Assembly (NCBI GenBank): GCA_963696075.1
Contig: CAVOJD010000026.1
Coordinates: 1 to 64,000 of the forward strand
DNA length: 64,000 nucleotides
From: CAJQQK01 sp963696075
Lineage (GTDB): Bacteria; Pseudomonadota; Alphaproteobacteria; Rhizobiales; Hyphomicrobiaceae
Direction of reading: 5' to 3'
The notes under the pieces: generated by a model
Told to the model about the DNA's origin: nothing
The model's input: only the letters and a program-made list of their open reading frames with translations
Database searches by the model: none
Shown here: positions 45,257 through 54,449 of the stretch, one piece after another
Layout: each line of letters opens with the position of its first letter
Position numbering within the stretch: the first letter of the stretch is position 1
Program-made: the position numbers and the translations under genes

Positions 45257-46786
45257 ATGACGAGCGAAGATCTTTCCGCCTATCCCCCCCTGCTGAGACG
45301 AATTGCGATCCTCGTCTTCTGCATGATGGCGCTGACGCTCTATTTCACCACGATCCTCGTCGTCTCCGCCGTCCTCCCCCAGATCCAGGGCGCGCTCTCC
45401 GCGACCCCCGACGAGATCTCCTGGGTCATCACCTTCAACATCCTCGCCATTGCCATCGCAACACCGACCACGGGCTGGCTTGTTGCCCGCTTCGGCAAGA
45501 AGCACGTCATGTGCACCTGCCTTGGCGGCTTCTCCATCGCGACCGTCATGTGCGGTCTCGCCGACAGCCTCGAAACCCTCGTCTTCTGGCGCATCATGCA
45601 AGGCGCGATCGGCGCCCCGACCGTACCGCTCGTCCAAACCTTCCTGCTCGACAACTGGCCCAAGAACCGCCACCCGATGGTGATGGGCATCAACGGCATG
45701 GGCGTCATCCTGGGCCCCATCATCGGGCCGACCTTCGCCGGCTTCGTCGCCGAGGCGTATGGCTGGCGCGCAGCCTTCCTGATGCTGATCCCCGTCGCCA
45801 TGACGTCCTTCCTCGGCCTGATCTACGCGCTGCCGAAAGACGACAAACCAACCGGCAAGGCGCGCCTCGACTGGATCGGCTTCCTCTCCCTCTCGATCGC
45901 CGTCTCCTCCCTTCAGTACGCCCTCGCCCGCGGCCATCGCCTCGACTGGTTCGAGAGCAATCAGATCATCGTCGCAGCCATCCTCTCCGTCCTCGCCTTC
46001 TACGTCTTCTTCACCCACTGCATGACCGCCCCGAAGCCTTTCCTCAACCTCGCCCTCCTCAGGAACCGCAACCTCGCCATCGGCTTCATCCTGGTCTGCA
46101 TCTTCGGCATGCTGTCCTTCACCCCGATGGTGATCCTGCCCTCACTCTTGCGCCAGCATTTCCACTACCCCGACACCCTGATCGGCCTCCTCGTCGGCTC
46201 CCGTGGCATCGGCGGCCTCATCGGCTTCTTCGTGGCGATGTATTCCGACCGCTTCGACCCCCGCCTCTCGATGGCGACCGGCTTCGGCCTGCTCGTCATC
46301 GCGGGCCTCTGGATGATGAGCTTCGACCTCAACACCACGCCCCTCGAAATGGCCCTGAACGGCATCCTGCAGGGCCTGTCGATCGGCCTTGTTTTCGTGC
46401 CGATGAGCGTGCTGGCCTTCTCCGACCTCGACGCCAAGGACCGCCCCGAAAGCCTCGGCGTGTTCCACCTCTTGCGCAACGTCGGCTCGAGCCTCTTCAT
46501 CTCGATTTGCGTCACCGAAGTCGTCCGCTCGACCGGCGTCAACTACGCCCGCCTTGTCGAGTTCATCAATCCCTTCAACCCCGGCCTCACCTCGCCGTGG
46601 GTCACCGGCGCCTACGACGCCTCGACATTGGAAGGCTTGACCAAGCTTTCCCAGGAGGTCACCCGCCAGTCCGCCATGATCGCCTACCTCAACGCCTTCG
46701 CCCTCTTCACCCTGGTCGCAGCCATCGCCGTCCCCGTCGCCCTCATGGCCAAACCGAAACCGAAGGTAGCCCCACAGGCAGCTTGA
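45257..46786 (+). CDS. DHA2-family MFS exporter (EmrB/QacA type)
   Basis: A 509-residue drug:H+ antiporter with about 14 membrane helices. The family motifs DEISWVITFNILAIAIATPT-TGW and WRIMQGAIGAPTVPLVQTFL are present. No EmrA-type adaptor is next to it. It is a paralogue of the gene at 56862. Confidence 0.88.
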   Translation: MTSEDLSAYPPLLRRIAILVFCMMALTLYFTTILVVSAVLPQIQGALSATPDEISWVITFNILAIAIATPTTGWLVARFGKKHVMCTCLGGFSIATVMCGLADSLETLVFWRIMQGAIGAPTVPLVQTFLLDNWPKNRHPMVMGINGMGVILGPIIGPTFAGFVAEAYGWRAAFLMLIPVAMTSFLGLIYALPKDDKPTGKARLDWIGFLSLSIAVSSLQYALARGHRLDWFESNQIIVAAILSVLAFYVFFTHCMTAPKPFLNLALLRNRNLAIGFILVCIFGMLSFTPMVILPSLLRQHFHYPDTLIGLLVGSRGIGGLIGFFVAMYSDRFDPRLSMATGFGLLVIAGLWMMSFDLNTTPLEMALNGILQGLSIGLVFVPMSVLAFSDLDAKDRPESLGVFHLLRNVGSSLFISICVTEVVRSTGVNYARLVEFINPFNPGLTSPWVTGAYDASTLEGLTKLSQEVTRQSAMIAYLNAFALFTLVAAIAVPVALMAKPKPKVAPQAA

Positions 46787-46823
46787 GGCTTTAACTTCCC
46801 GATTGTCATCCTCGGGCTTGTCC

Positions 46824-47171
46824 CACTGCTGTCCGGTTGAGGTTTCCGCGAAACGGCGCAACAGCCTTGTTTGGCCTCTCGATTTCGGAACGGATGATGA
46901 TCGAGACGCAAAATCCCGGCCGGCATCGGCTTGTTCGTTTGTCCATTTCATTTGCCACACCCACCGTCATGGCCGCGCAGGCGGCCATCCACGGGCATGT
47001 CCAATCACGCGGCTTCTCGGGTCACTCAGTCGTTGCCGCGAAACATGGATTCCACAGCCAGCGCCTCGTTTGCCGAGACGCGCGTGGATGGCCGCCTGCG
47101 CGGCCATGACGGGATGGGGAGGGGAAGCGCAGTCTATGCCTGAAGCGTTGGAGTTAAACCGGACAGCAGTG
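46824..47171. mobile_element. MITE-like element, copy 1
   Basis: Terminal inverted repeats CACTGCTGTCCGGTT (46824-46838) and AACCGGACAGCAGTG (47157-47171) enclose 348 bases. They are flanked by an identical 9-bp duplication GGCTTGTCC (46815-46823, 47172-47180). Removing one duplication and the element restores a perfect palindrome CTCGGGCTTGTCCCGAG. The interior contains part of an open frame (minus strand KWTNEQADAGRDFASR) that may be a transposase relic. A second palindromic repeat is nested at 46976-47110. Confidence 0.8.
46976..47110. repeat. palindromic repeat nested in the MITE
   Basis: Perfect 28-bp inverted arms at 46976-47003 and 47083-47110 (beginning GTCATGGCCGCGCAGGCGG) enclose about 80 bases. 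In the MITE copy at 58543 the matching place has only a short GTCATGGCC... palindrome, so this is an extra insertion or an expansion. Confidence 0.75.
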
Positions 47172-47333
47172 GGCTTGTCCCGAGGACCCATCTCGCGTCA
47201 TAGACAGATGCAACGGAAATCATCGTGCCCGGCCGCACGAAAAACACAGGTCTTCGGAAACAGGTCCGCGGACGACAGCATTCGAGCTCTGAAATGTCGG
47301 CCCGTCACGCTCTAACAACGCACCGAGGCCCCC

Positions 47334-47798
47334 ATGCTCAAGAACTGCCGCGACACCATCTGGTTCGAGGACTACGCAATCGGCGACGAATTCGAGAGCG
47401 CGCCCGTCACCTTCACCGAGGACGGCATCATCGACTTCGCCACCCGCTACGACCCCCAGCCCTTCCACATCGACCGTGACGCAGCCAAAGCCTCGCCCTT
47501 CGGCGGCATCATCGCCTCCGGCACCGAAATCCTGCCGCGCCTGTGGGGCGCCATCATGGAACCTGGCTTCCTCTCCGGCCGCGCCCTCGGCGCCCCCGGC
47601 ATCGCGCTCGAATTCAAGCGCCCCGTCCGCCCCGGCGACACGCTTGTCGCCATCTCCCGCGTCCTCGAAACCCGCCCCTCATCCAGCCGTCCCGACCGCG
47701 GCTACGTCCGCTTCCTCTCCGAAGCCACCAACCAATCCGGCGACCTCATCGTCACCTTGTCCCACGAACAGATCATCCAGCGCCGCCCGATAAACTAA
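47334..47798 (+). CDS. MaoC-family dehydratase
   Basis: A 154-residue hot-dog-fold protein. Visible are FEDYAIGDEFESAPVTFTED, the hydratase-type stretch FATRYDPQPFHIDRDAAKAS (Asp/His pair), and GIIASGTEILPRL. It likely hydrates an enoyl-CoA; the acid-catabolism genes at 50-56 kb could supply substrates. Confidence 0.87.
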   Translation: MLKNCRDTIWFEDYAIGDEFESAPVTFTEDGIIDFATRYDPQPFHIDRDAAKASPFGGIIASGTEILPRLWGAIMEPGFLSGRALGAPGIALEFKRPVRPGDTLVAISRVLETRPSSSRPDRGYVRFLSEATNQSGDLIVTLSHEQIIQRRPIN

Positions 47799-47828
47799 CC
47801 GAACAAATCCCCCTCCCCGTCCTTCACG

Positions 47829-47880
47829 GGGAGGGGGTCAGGGGGAGGGGCAGCGGGAGGGGGTCAGGGGGAGGGGCAGC
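47829..47880. repeat. 26-bp perfect tandem repeat, two units
   Basis: Two adjacent identical 26-base units, 47829-47854 and 47855-47880 (core GGAGGGGGTCAGGGGGAGG), just after a short hairpin CCCTCCCCG...CGGGGAGGG. G-rich on the plus strand and able to form a quadruplex. Confidence 0.8.
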
Positions 47881-48317
47881 CCCTTGCTGAAACATTCGCT
47901 CCGGTGCCCCGCATCTCTCACGGTACGACCTATATCCGGAAAAATTCCGCTGACACTTGATATTTGACCAGACCAGCATGCCGTGACACGAGAAAACGCT
48001 TTCCTCCTGACAGCGACTTTTCAACATCGTATTGCCGCATCATCACACACCTTGCTGAAAAATTGTACCAGGCGTCAAAGCTCATGAATTTTGAGCGGAC
48101 CTCCACGATGCGTGCATATTTAGGATGATACCGCGCTGTCCAACATCCAGAAGAACTTCGATCGAAGATCTCGATTCGAAGGTCATGGCTCGACGGAAAA
48201 ATACATTCCAGTGACGCGCGTCTAAAAAGTGCAGATGTTGCCTGCCCCCCACCATGCATCCAACTCAGGCCGCCACAAAATCAAGGACCGTGAGACGCCG
48301 AGCCCCACCGGACACCC
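47881..48317. other. intergenic, one doubtful ORF
   Basis: A 109-codon open frame on the minus strand (48259 to 47930; contains HDLRIEIFDRSSSGCWTARY) has amino-acid use that is not typical of a shadow frame, but it has no clear ribosome site and matches nothing I recognise. The DNA is more AT-rich than its neighbours, suggesting foreign or non-coding origin. Confidence 0.3.
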
Positions 48318-48740
48318 TCACGCCGGCGGCGGCATCATCTCGAAGCGCGGCGCTTCGCTGTCCGACACGTCCCACGTCGGCTGATCCTTGACGTAGACGA
48401 CACGCCCCGCCTTGAACCAATTGTTGTCGTCGATCGCACCCACCGCGACCGCCATCACGCCCGGCCGCGCCGAGTTCTCCCCGAACAGCCGCCCCCCACA
48501 CTTCGGGCAGAAGTGCCGCGTGTTGGTATTGCCGCTATCCGCCGTCACCGCATAGCTCGCCGTCTCGCCCGACACATCGATGTCATCCGCCTTGAAGAAC
48601 GCCAGCGACATATGCCCCGTCCCTGACGCGCGCTGGCAGTCCTTGCAATGGCACTGCCCCGTCATCACCGGCTCACTCTTGAGCTTGAACTGCACCGCCC
48701 CGCACAGGCAGTGCCCCGCCGCAAATACATGGTCCGCCAT
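48318..48740 (-). CDS. GFA/CENP-V-fold family protein
   Basis: A 140-residue zinc protein. The glutathione-dependent-formaldehyde-activating signature is present: GHCLCGAVQFKL, TGQCHCKDCQRASGT and RHFCPKCGGRLFGE, giving seven conserved Cys. AGGAGAGAGACC before the ATG at 48740 decides the start. Function of most members is unknown. Confidence 0.88.
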   Translation of the reverse strand: MADHVFAAGHCLCGAVQFKLKSEPVMTGQCHCKDCQRASGTGHMSLAFFKADDIDVSGETASYAVTADSGNTNTRHFCPKCGGRLFGENSARPGVMAVAVGAIDDNNWFKAGRVVYVKDQPTWDVSDSEAPRFEMMPPPA

Positions 48741-48768
48741 GGTCTCTCTCCTGGTTCCGTTCAAACCT

Positions 48769-49395
48769 TCAAACGCCGATATCAGCCATCCCGGCCCCGT
48801 TCGCCGCATAGGCCCGCTCGTACTCCAGAATACGCGCCGTCTCCCGCGCCGCAGCCTCGCCAACAAACCGCTGGATCAGGTAGAGCGTCAGATCGTGCCC
48901 GAGGCTCACCCCGCCGCCGGTGATGATGTCGCCGTCATCGACGATCCTTGCTTCCACCGCGTCGATTGCACCGCGCCGGCCCAGCAAATCCAGCGGCCGC
49001 TCTTCACCGGCAACGATCTCCCGTTTCGTCGTCGCGCGCCGATTATCGAGCAGCCCCGCCGCCGCCAGGATCATCGCACCCGTACAGACCGACGCGACAA
49101 TCGCACCGCCCGCATGCGCGCCGCGCACATGATCGAGGATGACCGGGTCCTGCGAAGCATTCACCCACCCAGGCCCGCCAAGCACCAGCACAACGTCCGC
49201 CCTAGGCGCATCATCCAGCGAGTGGTCCGCCGTCAGGCGCAAGCCCTGCGCCATCACCACGTCCCGGGCCGGCGCCGCGACGTGCATCGAAATCTCCGGC
49301 GCAATCCGTCGCGCCATCGACAACACGCCATACGTCGCCCCGATATCGATCGGCTCGATCCCGTCATAGGCGATGATCGAGACGGCAAGCCCCAT
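48769..49395 (-). CDS. DJ-1/PfpI-family protein
   Basis: A 208-residue class-I-glutamine-amidotransferase-like protein. The nucleophile elbow is GAIVASVCTGAMILAAAGLL with the reactive Cys; LGGPGWVNAS and ITGGGVSLGHDLTLYLI are further conserved parts, similar to isonitrile-hydratase-like proteins. It overlaps the upstream gene by one base (TGATG). Confidence 0.85.
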   Translation of the reverse strand: MGLAVSIIAYDGIEPIDIGATYGVLSMARRIAPEISMHVAAPARDVVMAQGLRLTADHSLDDAPRADVVLVLGGPGWVNASQDPVILDHVRGAHAGGAIVASVCTGAMILAAAGLLDNRRATTKREIVAGEERPLDLLGRRGAIDAVEARIVDDGDIITGGGVSLGHDLTLYLIQRFVGEAAARETARILEYERAYAANGAGMADIGV

Positions 49396-50028
49396 CAGTA
49401 AAGCCCCCGCTCGGCCATGATCTGGGACTGGCGCTCATTCTCTTCCGCCGTCAGTCCCTCGACATGATCTCGCAGCATCTCCGGGATATGAGGCAAATTG
49501 CGCCCGGTCCACCTGCGCCGTCGCGTCCCAAAGCTTCGAGCGCACCAGCGCCTTCGCACAATGCAGGAACGCCTCCTCGACATGAATGAGAATGCCAACC
49601 TTCGGCGCCCGCCCCTGCACCGCGCATGGCTCGAGCAGACGCGCATCATCCGTAATCCGCGCCGTCCCGTTGATCCTGAGCGTCTCATCCATCCCCGGCA
49701 CCAGAACCAACAGCCCGACGCGCGGATTGGCGAGAATGTTCGCCATGTTGTCGAGGCGATTGTTGCCGACCCGGTCCGGCAACAGCACATGGGTGTCATC
49801 GATCACGTTCAGAAACCCCGGCGGATCACCTCTAGGCGATACATCCGCCCCGCCCGGCCCCTGGGTTGCAAGCACACAGAACGGTGACGCAGCAAGGATC
49901 GCCTTGCAGTGCTTGTCGAGACAGCGAAGCACCTTGTCGCTTGCCCGCGACATCGGCGTGTGGTGACGCGCGCGCAGATCGCCTTCGTCAACAATGAAAC
50001 TGAGATCGGCTGGCAGCGTATCGGTCAT
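49395..50028 (-). CDS. pyridoxamine 5'-phosphate oxidase-family protein, frameshifted near the end
   Basis: About 211 residues when corrected. The FMN-binding split-barrel stretch reads FCVLATQGPGGADVSPRGDP, with LPDRVGNNRLDNMANILANP behind it, as in the MSMEG_1061-type subgroup. At about 49498 an extra T in a TTT run shifts the frame. Without it the product continues DRAQLPHIPEMLRDHVEGLT and ends ...MAERGLY at 49395, exactly coupled to the next ATG. This favours a sequencing indel or very recent mutation. Confidence 0.8.
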
Positions 50029-50101
50029 AAGCCCTCGCGCGATGGTTGGCAGGCCTCAGTGTCAGACGCGCGCAGCACTTATGCAAGCCGGTCGTTTCCC
50101 C

Positions 50102-50302
50102 TTACCGGTTGAACAGCCACAACAGCACACTCAGCACCACGCTGACGAGCAACGACGTCACGATCGGGAAATAGAACCGCATGTTCTCCCGTTCGATCAC
50201 GATGTCACCCGGCAGCCGCCCCAGCCCGAGCTTCGAGATGAACGGCCACAACAGGCCGATCACCGCAATCGTCAGGCCAAGTATGATCAGGAACTTGGAC
50301 AT
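50102..50302 (-). CDS. DUF2905 small membrane protein
   Basis: A 66-residue protein with two membrane helices (FLIILGLTIAVIGLLWPFI and VTSLLVSVVLSVLLWLF) separated by LGRLPGDIVIERENMRFYFP, the DUF2905 hallmark. Function unknown. A TTG at 50308 is an alternative start. Confidence 0.88.
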   Translation of the reverse strand: MSKFLIILGLTIAVIGLLWPFISKLGLGRLPGDIVIERENMRFYFPIVTSLLVSVVLSVLLWLFNR

Positions 50303-50409
50303 ATCCAACGCCCCCAGCGCGCCGGCCCGTGAGACTTCAGCAAACAGGCGTGCCTCGCGTGTCCCACGCCTTTGAGCGCGCAGACACGCGAGGCGGCCAA
50401 TCGTGCGGC

Positions 50410-51843
50410 TTAGACCGTCGCGAAGCGGTCGAACGCGGCCACCGCCGAACCTGCCTCATCGAGCCCCAGAACGGCCGCCTGAAGATCGCGCACCCGATCC
50501 GGACCAAACGCCATCGCGGCATTATCCTGCCATTTGGCAACGATCTCATCATTCGTGAGCGGCCGGTTGGCAGCCCCCCGGTTGATGTGCTCGCGGTGCA
50601 GGAATTCACGCCCGTCATTCGTCTTGATCAGCACTTCGCCCGAGTACGCTAGCGGGAACGGACTGTCCGGATCGTCGGCAAACTTCACCCGCCGCGTCAG
50701 CGCCAGGATCGCCTCGTCACCAAGCGCATCCGGCTCCAGTTCGGCGAGCGTCAACCGCCCACGCACCAGCGCGGCAGCCACCAGGAACTGCACCGAGAAC
50801 TTCGCGTCATAGTCGTTCTGCGGTGCGAGCTTCTTGGCTTCCGGCTCGCAGATCGTCTTGTGAACGCCCTGCGGCACCTTCACGAGAATACTCTCGATCG
50901 CACCGACATCGCCAATTTCATCGCGCAGCGCCAGCGCCGCATCGATCGCCCCGTGCGTGAAATGGCATGTCGGGAACGGCTTGATCGCCGTCGCCATCAA
51001 TTCCCACGTCTGACCAAGCCCCGCCGTTGCGAGCGAGAAATCAAGTTCCGCCGTTCGCGGCCCGCACCCGAGATAGGAATTGAACACCCCGAACCGCCCG
51101 TCATAGGGGTCGCACGCGCCCTTGAAACCTTCCCGCGCCAGCGACGCCGCCATGATCCCGGCCTGCGCCGCCCACCCCGGATGCAGCCGCTTGTTCCAGG
51201 CGCCGTCCTCGAGGAACTGCAGGCTGCCCGACGCCATCGAGAGTGCGATCCCCTGGGCATCGATCATCGCCGCCGCATTGAGCCCCATCAGCCGGCCCGC
51301 CGCCAGCGCGGCGCCGAACACCCCGATCATGCCCGTCGGGTGATGGCCGACCTGATGGAACTGGCTCTTCGCCGTCATCCCCAGCCGCGCCGCCGTCTCG
51401 ACGCCGATGATGAACGCCGTCACCATCTCGCGCCCACTTGCCCCGCTGAGCTGGGCCGCCGCCAGCGTCGCCGGCAACGCACTCGATGTCGGATGAACGA
51501 TCCCCGCGATATGCGTGTCGTCATAATCGAGGCCGTGGCACAGATAGCCGTTCATGATCGCCGCATCACGCGCCGGCAGCCGGGCCGCCATCCCGAACAC
51601 GGGAACCGCGCCCTCACTCGACAGCGCCCGAACGCCGGCAAGCGTCTTGTGCGCAAAATCATACCGCGTCGAGGCAATCGCGATACCAGCAGAATCCAGC
51701 ATGTGGTGGACCGCCCGCGTGCGCACCTCTGCGGGGATTTCACCGTGATCGAGGTGCGCGGCAAAATCCGCAAGTTGCGCCTGTATGGACCCCTTCGCCT
51801 GCACCCCGGCACCGGTCGTATCGATCTTCGCCTGATAGTTCAT
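50410..51843 (-). CDS. MmgE/PrpD-family protein
   Basis: A 477-residue member of the 2-methylcitrate dehydratase/iminodisuccinate epimerase superfamily: AVHHMLDSAGIAIASTRYDF, GLDYDDTHIAGIVHPTSSAL and GHHPTGMIGVFGAALAAGRL (His and Lys-containing active-site loops). Substrate cannot be read. It is near CoA-transferase, hydratase and lyase genes that suggest catabolism of a branched di- or tricarboxylic acid. Confidence 0.88.
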   Translation of the reverse strand: MNYQAKIDTTGAGVQAKGSIQAQLADFAAHLDHGEIPAEVRTRAVHHMLDSAGIAIASTRYDFAHKTLAGVRALSSEGAVPVFGMAARLPARDAAIMNGYLCHGLDYDDTHIAGIVHPTSSALPATLAAAQLSGASGREMVTAFIIGVETAARLGMTAKSQFHQVGHHPTGMIGVFGAALAAGRLMGLNAAAMIDAQGIALSMASGSLQFLEDGAWNKRLHPGWAAQAGIMAASLAREGFKGACDPYDGRFGVFNSYLGCGPRTAELDFSLATAGLGQTWELMATAIKPFPTCHFTHGAIDAALALRDEIGDVGAIESILVKVPQGVHKTICEPEAKKLAPQNDYDAKFSVQFLVAAALVRGRLTLAELEPDALGDEAILALTRRVKFADDPDSPFPLAYSGEVLIKTNDGREFLHREHINRGAANRPLTNDEIVAKWQDNAAMAFGPDRVRDLQAAVLGLDEAGSAVAAFDRFATV

Positions 51844-51951
51844 GTTTCGTATCCTCCGGCCCAGCAGCCAACGTTTGTAAGCTTCGCGAAACTCTTGGAG
51901 AGGTCGATGGAAAGCCGCCTGCCTCTCGCGCTCTGCCTCTCACACTTGCGT

Positions 51952-51981
51952 CCCCGGAGAATGCGCAGCATTCATCCGGGG
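51952..51981. repeat. palindromic hairpin element
   Basis: CCCCGGAGAATGC-GCA-GCATTCATCCGGGG forms a 13-bp stem with one bulged base. It lies in the 266-bp gap between the two minus-strand genes and could be a REP-type repeat; no U-run follows on either strand. Confidence 0.6.
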
Positions 51982-52109
51982 TCTTTACACCCATCCGCAA
52001 ATCCCAAACCCGGCAGCGACGGTCAAAGATCCCGGCTCGACGCTGCCGCATCGTCCGGGAAAGCAGAACATCCGCAAGCGATCAAGGCTCAAGTAATAGT
52101 CAAGCTTCC

Positions 52110-53264
52110 TCAAACCTTGCCGCTCAATTCCCCATCGTCCCTGCCGAGCGCCGGCGGTGGCTCATTGCGGTCCGGCCGCCGCCCCTCGAATGAAATGGGC
52201 AGGCCGAAATACCCCGGCCGCCCCGCTTCATCCTCGCGCAGAATGCCGAGCGCCGCCGTCTGTTCATGCCCCGCCACCTGGTCGATCGTCTGCACCGGCG
52301 CGTAGGGAATGCCAGCCTCCTCCATCACCTCGATCCAGTGTGCCGTCGGCTTCGTCGTCGTCACCTCTTCGATCAGCGCAATCAGTGCCGGCTTGTTGTC
52401 GACCCGGTCACCGTTGGTCTTGAACCTGGCATCATCAATCCACTCCGGATGCCCGAGCGCCCGCGCGAGTTTCGCAAACAGATTATCATTTCCCGCCGCC
52501 ATCACCAGTTCGCTGTCGGCCGTCCGCATCGCCTGATAGGGCGAGATCATCGACACGCCCGAGCCGGCTTTCGGCGGCAGCTGGCCGGAGGCTGCGAACA
52601 TCGGCAGAAAATACACCATCCACCCGAGCGCCGTCTCGTAGAGCGACGCATCGACGATGCCGCCCTTGCCCGTCTTCTCCCGCCTGAGCAACCCCGCGAG
52701 CACCCCCATCGCCGCCCAGAGCCCCGTCCCCATGTCGACGATCGACGTGCCAACCCGCACCGACGGCCCCCCCGGCATCCCCTGCGTACTCATGATCCCC
52801 CCGAACGCCTGCATCAGCGGATCATAGCCGGGCCGTTTCGCCAGCGGCCCCGTCTTCCCGAACGCGTGGATCGAGACATAGATCAGCCGTGGATTTTCCG
52901 CCGTCAGAACATCCGGCCCGATCCCGATATCGTCGACCAGCCCGGGCTTCAGGTTCTGGATCAGCGCATCGGCGTCCTTCGCGAGTGCCTTGACCTGGGC
53001 GATCCCGGCCGCGCTCTTGAGGTCGATCTGCACCGATTTCTTGTTGCGGTTGAGCGAGCGGAACACCGGCGGCATCCCCGCTTCCGAGGCCCGCCCCCAC
53101 GTCCGCGCATCATCCCCAACCCCCGGCCGCTCGACCTTGATCACTTCCGCGCCCATTTCCGCCAGCACCAGTGCCCCATAGGGTGCCGCCACACTGTGCC
53201 CGAGTTCGATCACCCGGTACCCTTTGAGCGGGAGATGGGAAAAGTCTTGTTCATCTGCGGCCAT
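52110..53264 (-). CDS. CaiB/BaiF-family CoA-transferase
   Basis: A 384-residue class III CoA-transferase. N-terminal GYRVIELGHSVAAPYGALVL, then VIKVERPGVGDDAR, and the catalytic Asp177 in RVGTSIVDMGTGLWAAMGVL. It moves CoA between carboxylic acids, here probably activating the acid degraded by the neighbouring hydratase, lyase and dehydrogenase. Confidence 0.9.
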   Translation of the reverse strand: MAADEQDFSHLPLKGYRVIELGHSVAAPYGALVLAEMGAEVIKVERPGVGDDARTWGRASEAGMPPVFRSLNRNKKSVQIDLKSAAGIAQVKALAKDADALIQNLKPGLVDDIGIGPDVLTAENPRLIYVSIHAFGKTGPLAKRPGYDPLMQAFGGIMSTQGMPGGPSVRVGTSIVDMGTGLWAAMGVLAGLLRREKTGKGGIVDASLYETALGWMVYFLPMFAASGQLPPKAGSGVSMISPYQAMRTADSELVMAAGNDNLFAKLARALGHPEWIDDARFKTNGDRVDNKPALIALIEEVTTTKPTAHWIEVMEEAGIPYAPVQTIDQVAGHEQTAALGILREDEAGRPGYFGLPISFEGRRPDRNEPPPALGRDDGELSGKV

Positions 53265-53471
53265 CAGGCTGGCTCTCCGAAAGTGTCCCGAGTATCTTGG
53301 GCGCCCGCGATTGCCGGCGCCACGGCGCCCGTAGGTTGACCGTCAACCGGGCGAGGCCAAGGCCTTGACCGAGCGATATCGCGCTTCTGATCATGCCCCC
53401 GCATCAAAGATGTTAGCGCATGGCCCAAAACGATACCGCCCCACCGAACCGCCCCCGGAGATCCCCGCGCG

Positions 53472-54266
53472 ATGAGCACCACCTACGAAACCCTCGAAAT
53501 CGCCGTCCACGAGCCCAAGATCGACGTCATCACGATGAACCGCCCCGCGGCGCTCAACGCGATGAACACGCAGATGATGATGGACATGCGTGACGTCTTC
53601 CAGGGCTATTACGTCGATCAGGAGGCCGCCAACTGCATAATCCTGACCGGCGCCGGCGACCGTGGCTTCTGCGCCGGCGGCGACCTCAAGGAACGCAACG
53701 GCATGACGGATGCCGTCTGGAAGCGCCAGCATGCTCTCATCGAACAGATGATCCGGGCCATGTTCGTATGCCCGATCCCCATCATTGCCGCCGTTAACGG
53801 CGTCGCCATGGGCGGCGGCTTCGAGCTCGCGCTCGCCTCCGACTTTATTTACGCCTCCAAGACTGCCCGCTTCGCTTTGCCGGAAGTCACCCGCGGCATC
53901 ATGCCCGGCGCCGCCGGCCCCCAGAACCTGCCCCGCGCCGCCGGCATCCGCCGCGCCAAGGAAATTGCCCTCACCGGCCTCCCCCTCTCCGCCGACGAGG
54001 CACTCGCCTGGGGCATCGCCAACCGCGTCTGCGAGCCCGACAAACTCCTCGACGAAGCCCTCGAGACCGCCCGCGTGATTGCCTCGAACGCGCCGATCGC
54101 CGTGCGCCAGACCAAGAAGACGCTTGAAAAGGCCACCGAACTCGACCGCCACTCCGGCTACGCCTTCGAGATCGAAGCCTACAATCTGTGCGTCCCCACC
54201 GAAGACCGCCTCGAAGGCGTCCGCGCCTTCAACGAAAAACGCAAACCCGCCTTCAAGGGCAAGTGA
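53472..54266 (+). CDS. enoyl-CoA hydratase/isomerase family protein
   Basis: A 264-residue crotonase-fold enzyme. Oxyanion-hole segments DRGFCAGGDLKERN and AAVNGVAMGGGFELALASDF, and the catalytic Glu stretch ARFALPEVTRGIMPGAAGPQ, are present. It likely adds water to an enoyl-CoA in the pathway shared with genes 54450 and 55402. Confidence 0.9.
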   Translation: MSTTYETLEIAVHEPKIDVITMNRPAALNAMNTQMMMDMRDVFQGYYVDQEAANCIILTGAGDRGFCAGGDLKERNGMTDAVWKRQHALIEQMIRAMFVCPIPIIAAVNGVAMGGGFELALASDFIYASKTARFALPEVTRGIMPGAAGPQNLPRAAGIRRAKEIALTGLPLSADEALAWGIANRVCEPDKLLDEALETARVIASNAPIAVRQTKKTLEKATELDRHSGYAFEIEAYNLCVPTEDRLEGVRAFNEKRKPAFKGK

Positions 54267-54300
54267 TTGGGCTGCTAGACTGCATCCAGTAACACTGAGG

Positions 54301-54409
54301 TGTCATCCCGGACGCGCGACAGCGCGGTCCGGGACCCAGGGCCAGGAACGCCAGCGCTTAAGACCGCCACCCTGGGTCCCGGCTCTCCCTCCGGTCGGCC
54401 GGGATGACA
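54301..54409. repeat. 110-bp palindromic intergenic repeat, copy A
   Basis: Ends TGTCATCCCGG and CCGGGATGACA are inverted, and an inner pair (GTCCGGGACCCAGGG / CCCTGGGTCCCGG) forms a second stem. The repeat lies 41 bases before the HMG-CoA-lyase-like gene. A close copy is at 61748-61857. Confidence 0.82.
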
Positions 54410-54449
54410 CGTTTTCATAAACACCGCCCCCCACCATAAGGAGCACCCC

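Larger units (their letters stand above)
46787..47333. other. intergenic filled by a MITE-like insertion
   Basis: Most of this gap is the repeat element listed separately (46824-47171) together with the REP-like palindrome halves that flank it. The last 140 bases before the MaoC gene show no feature I can name. Confidence 0.6.

Noticed and set aside
47814..47880. CRISPR-like repeats
   Set aside because: Two directly adjacent 26-base units without spacers; no cas genes in the window.
52266..53339. 357-codon plus-strand frame opposite the CoA-transferase
   Set aside because: Arg/His/Pro-rich shadow; the minus-strand enzyme has its catalytic Asp and full length.
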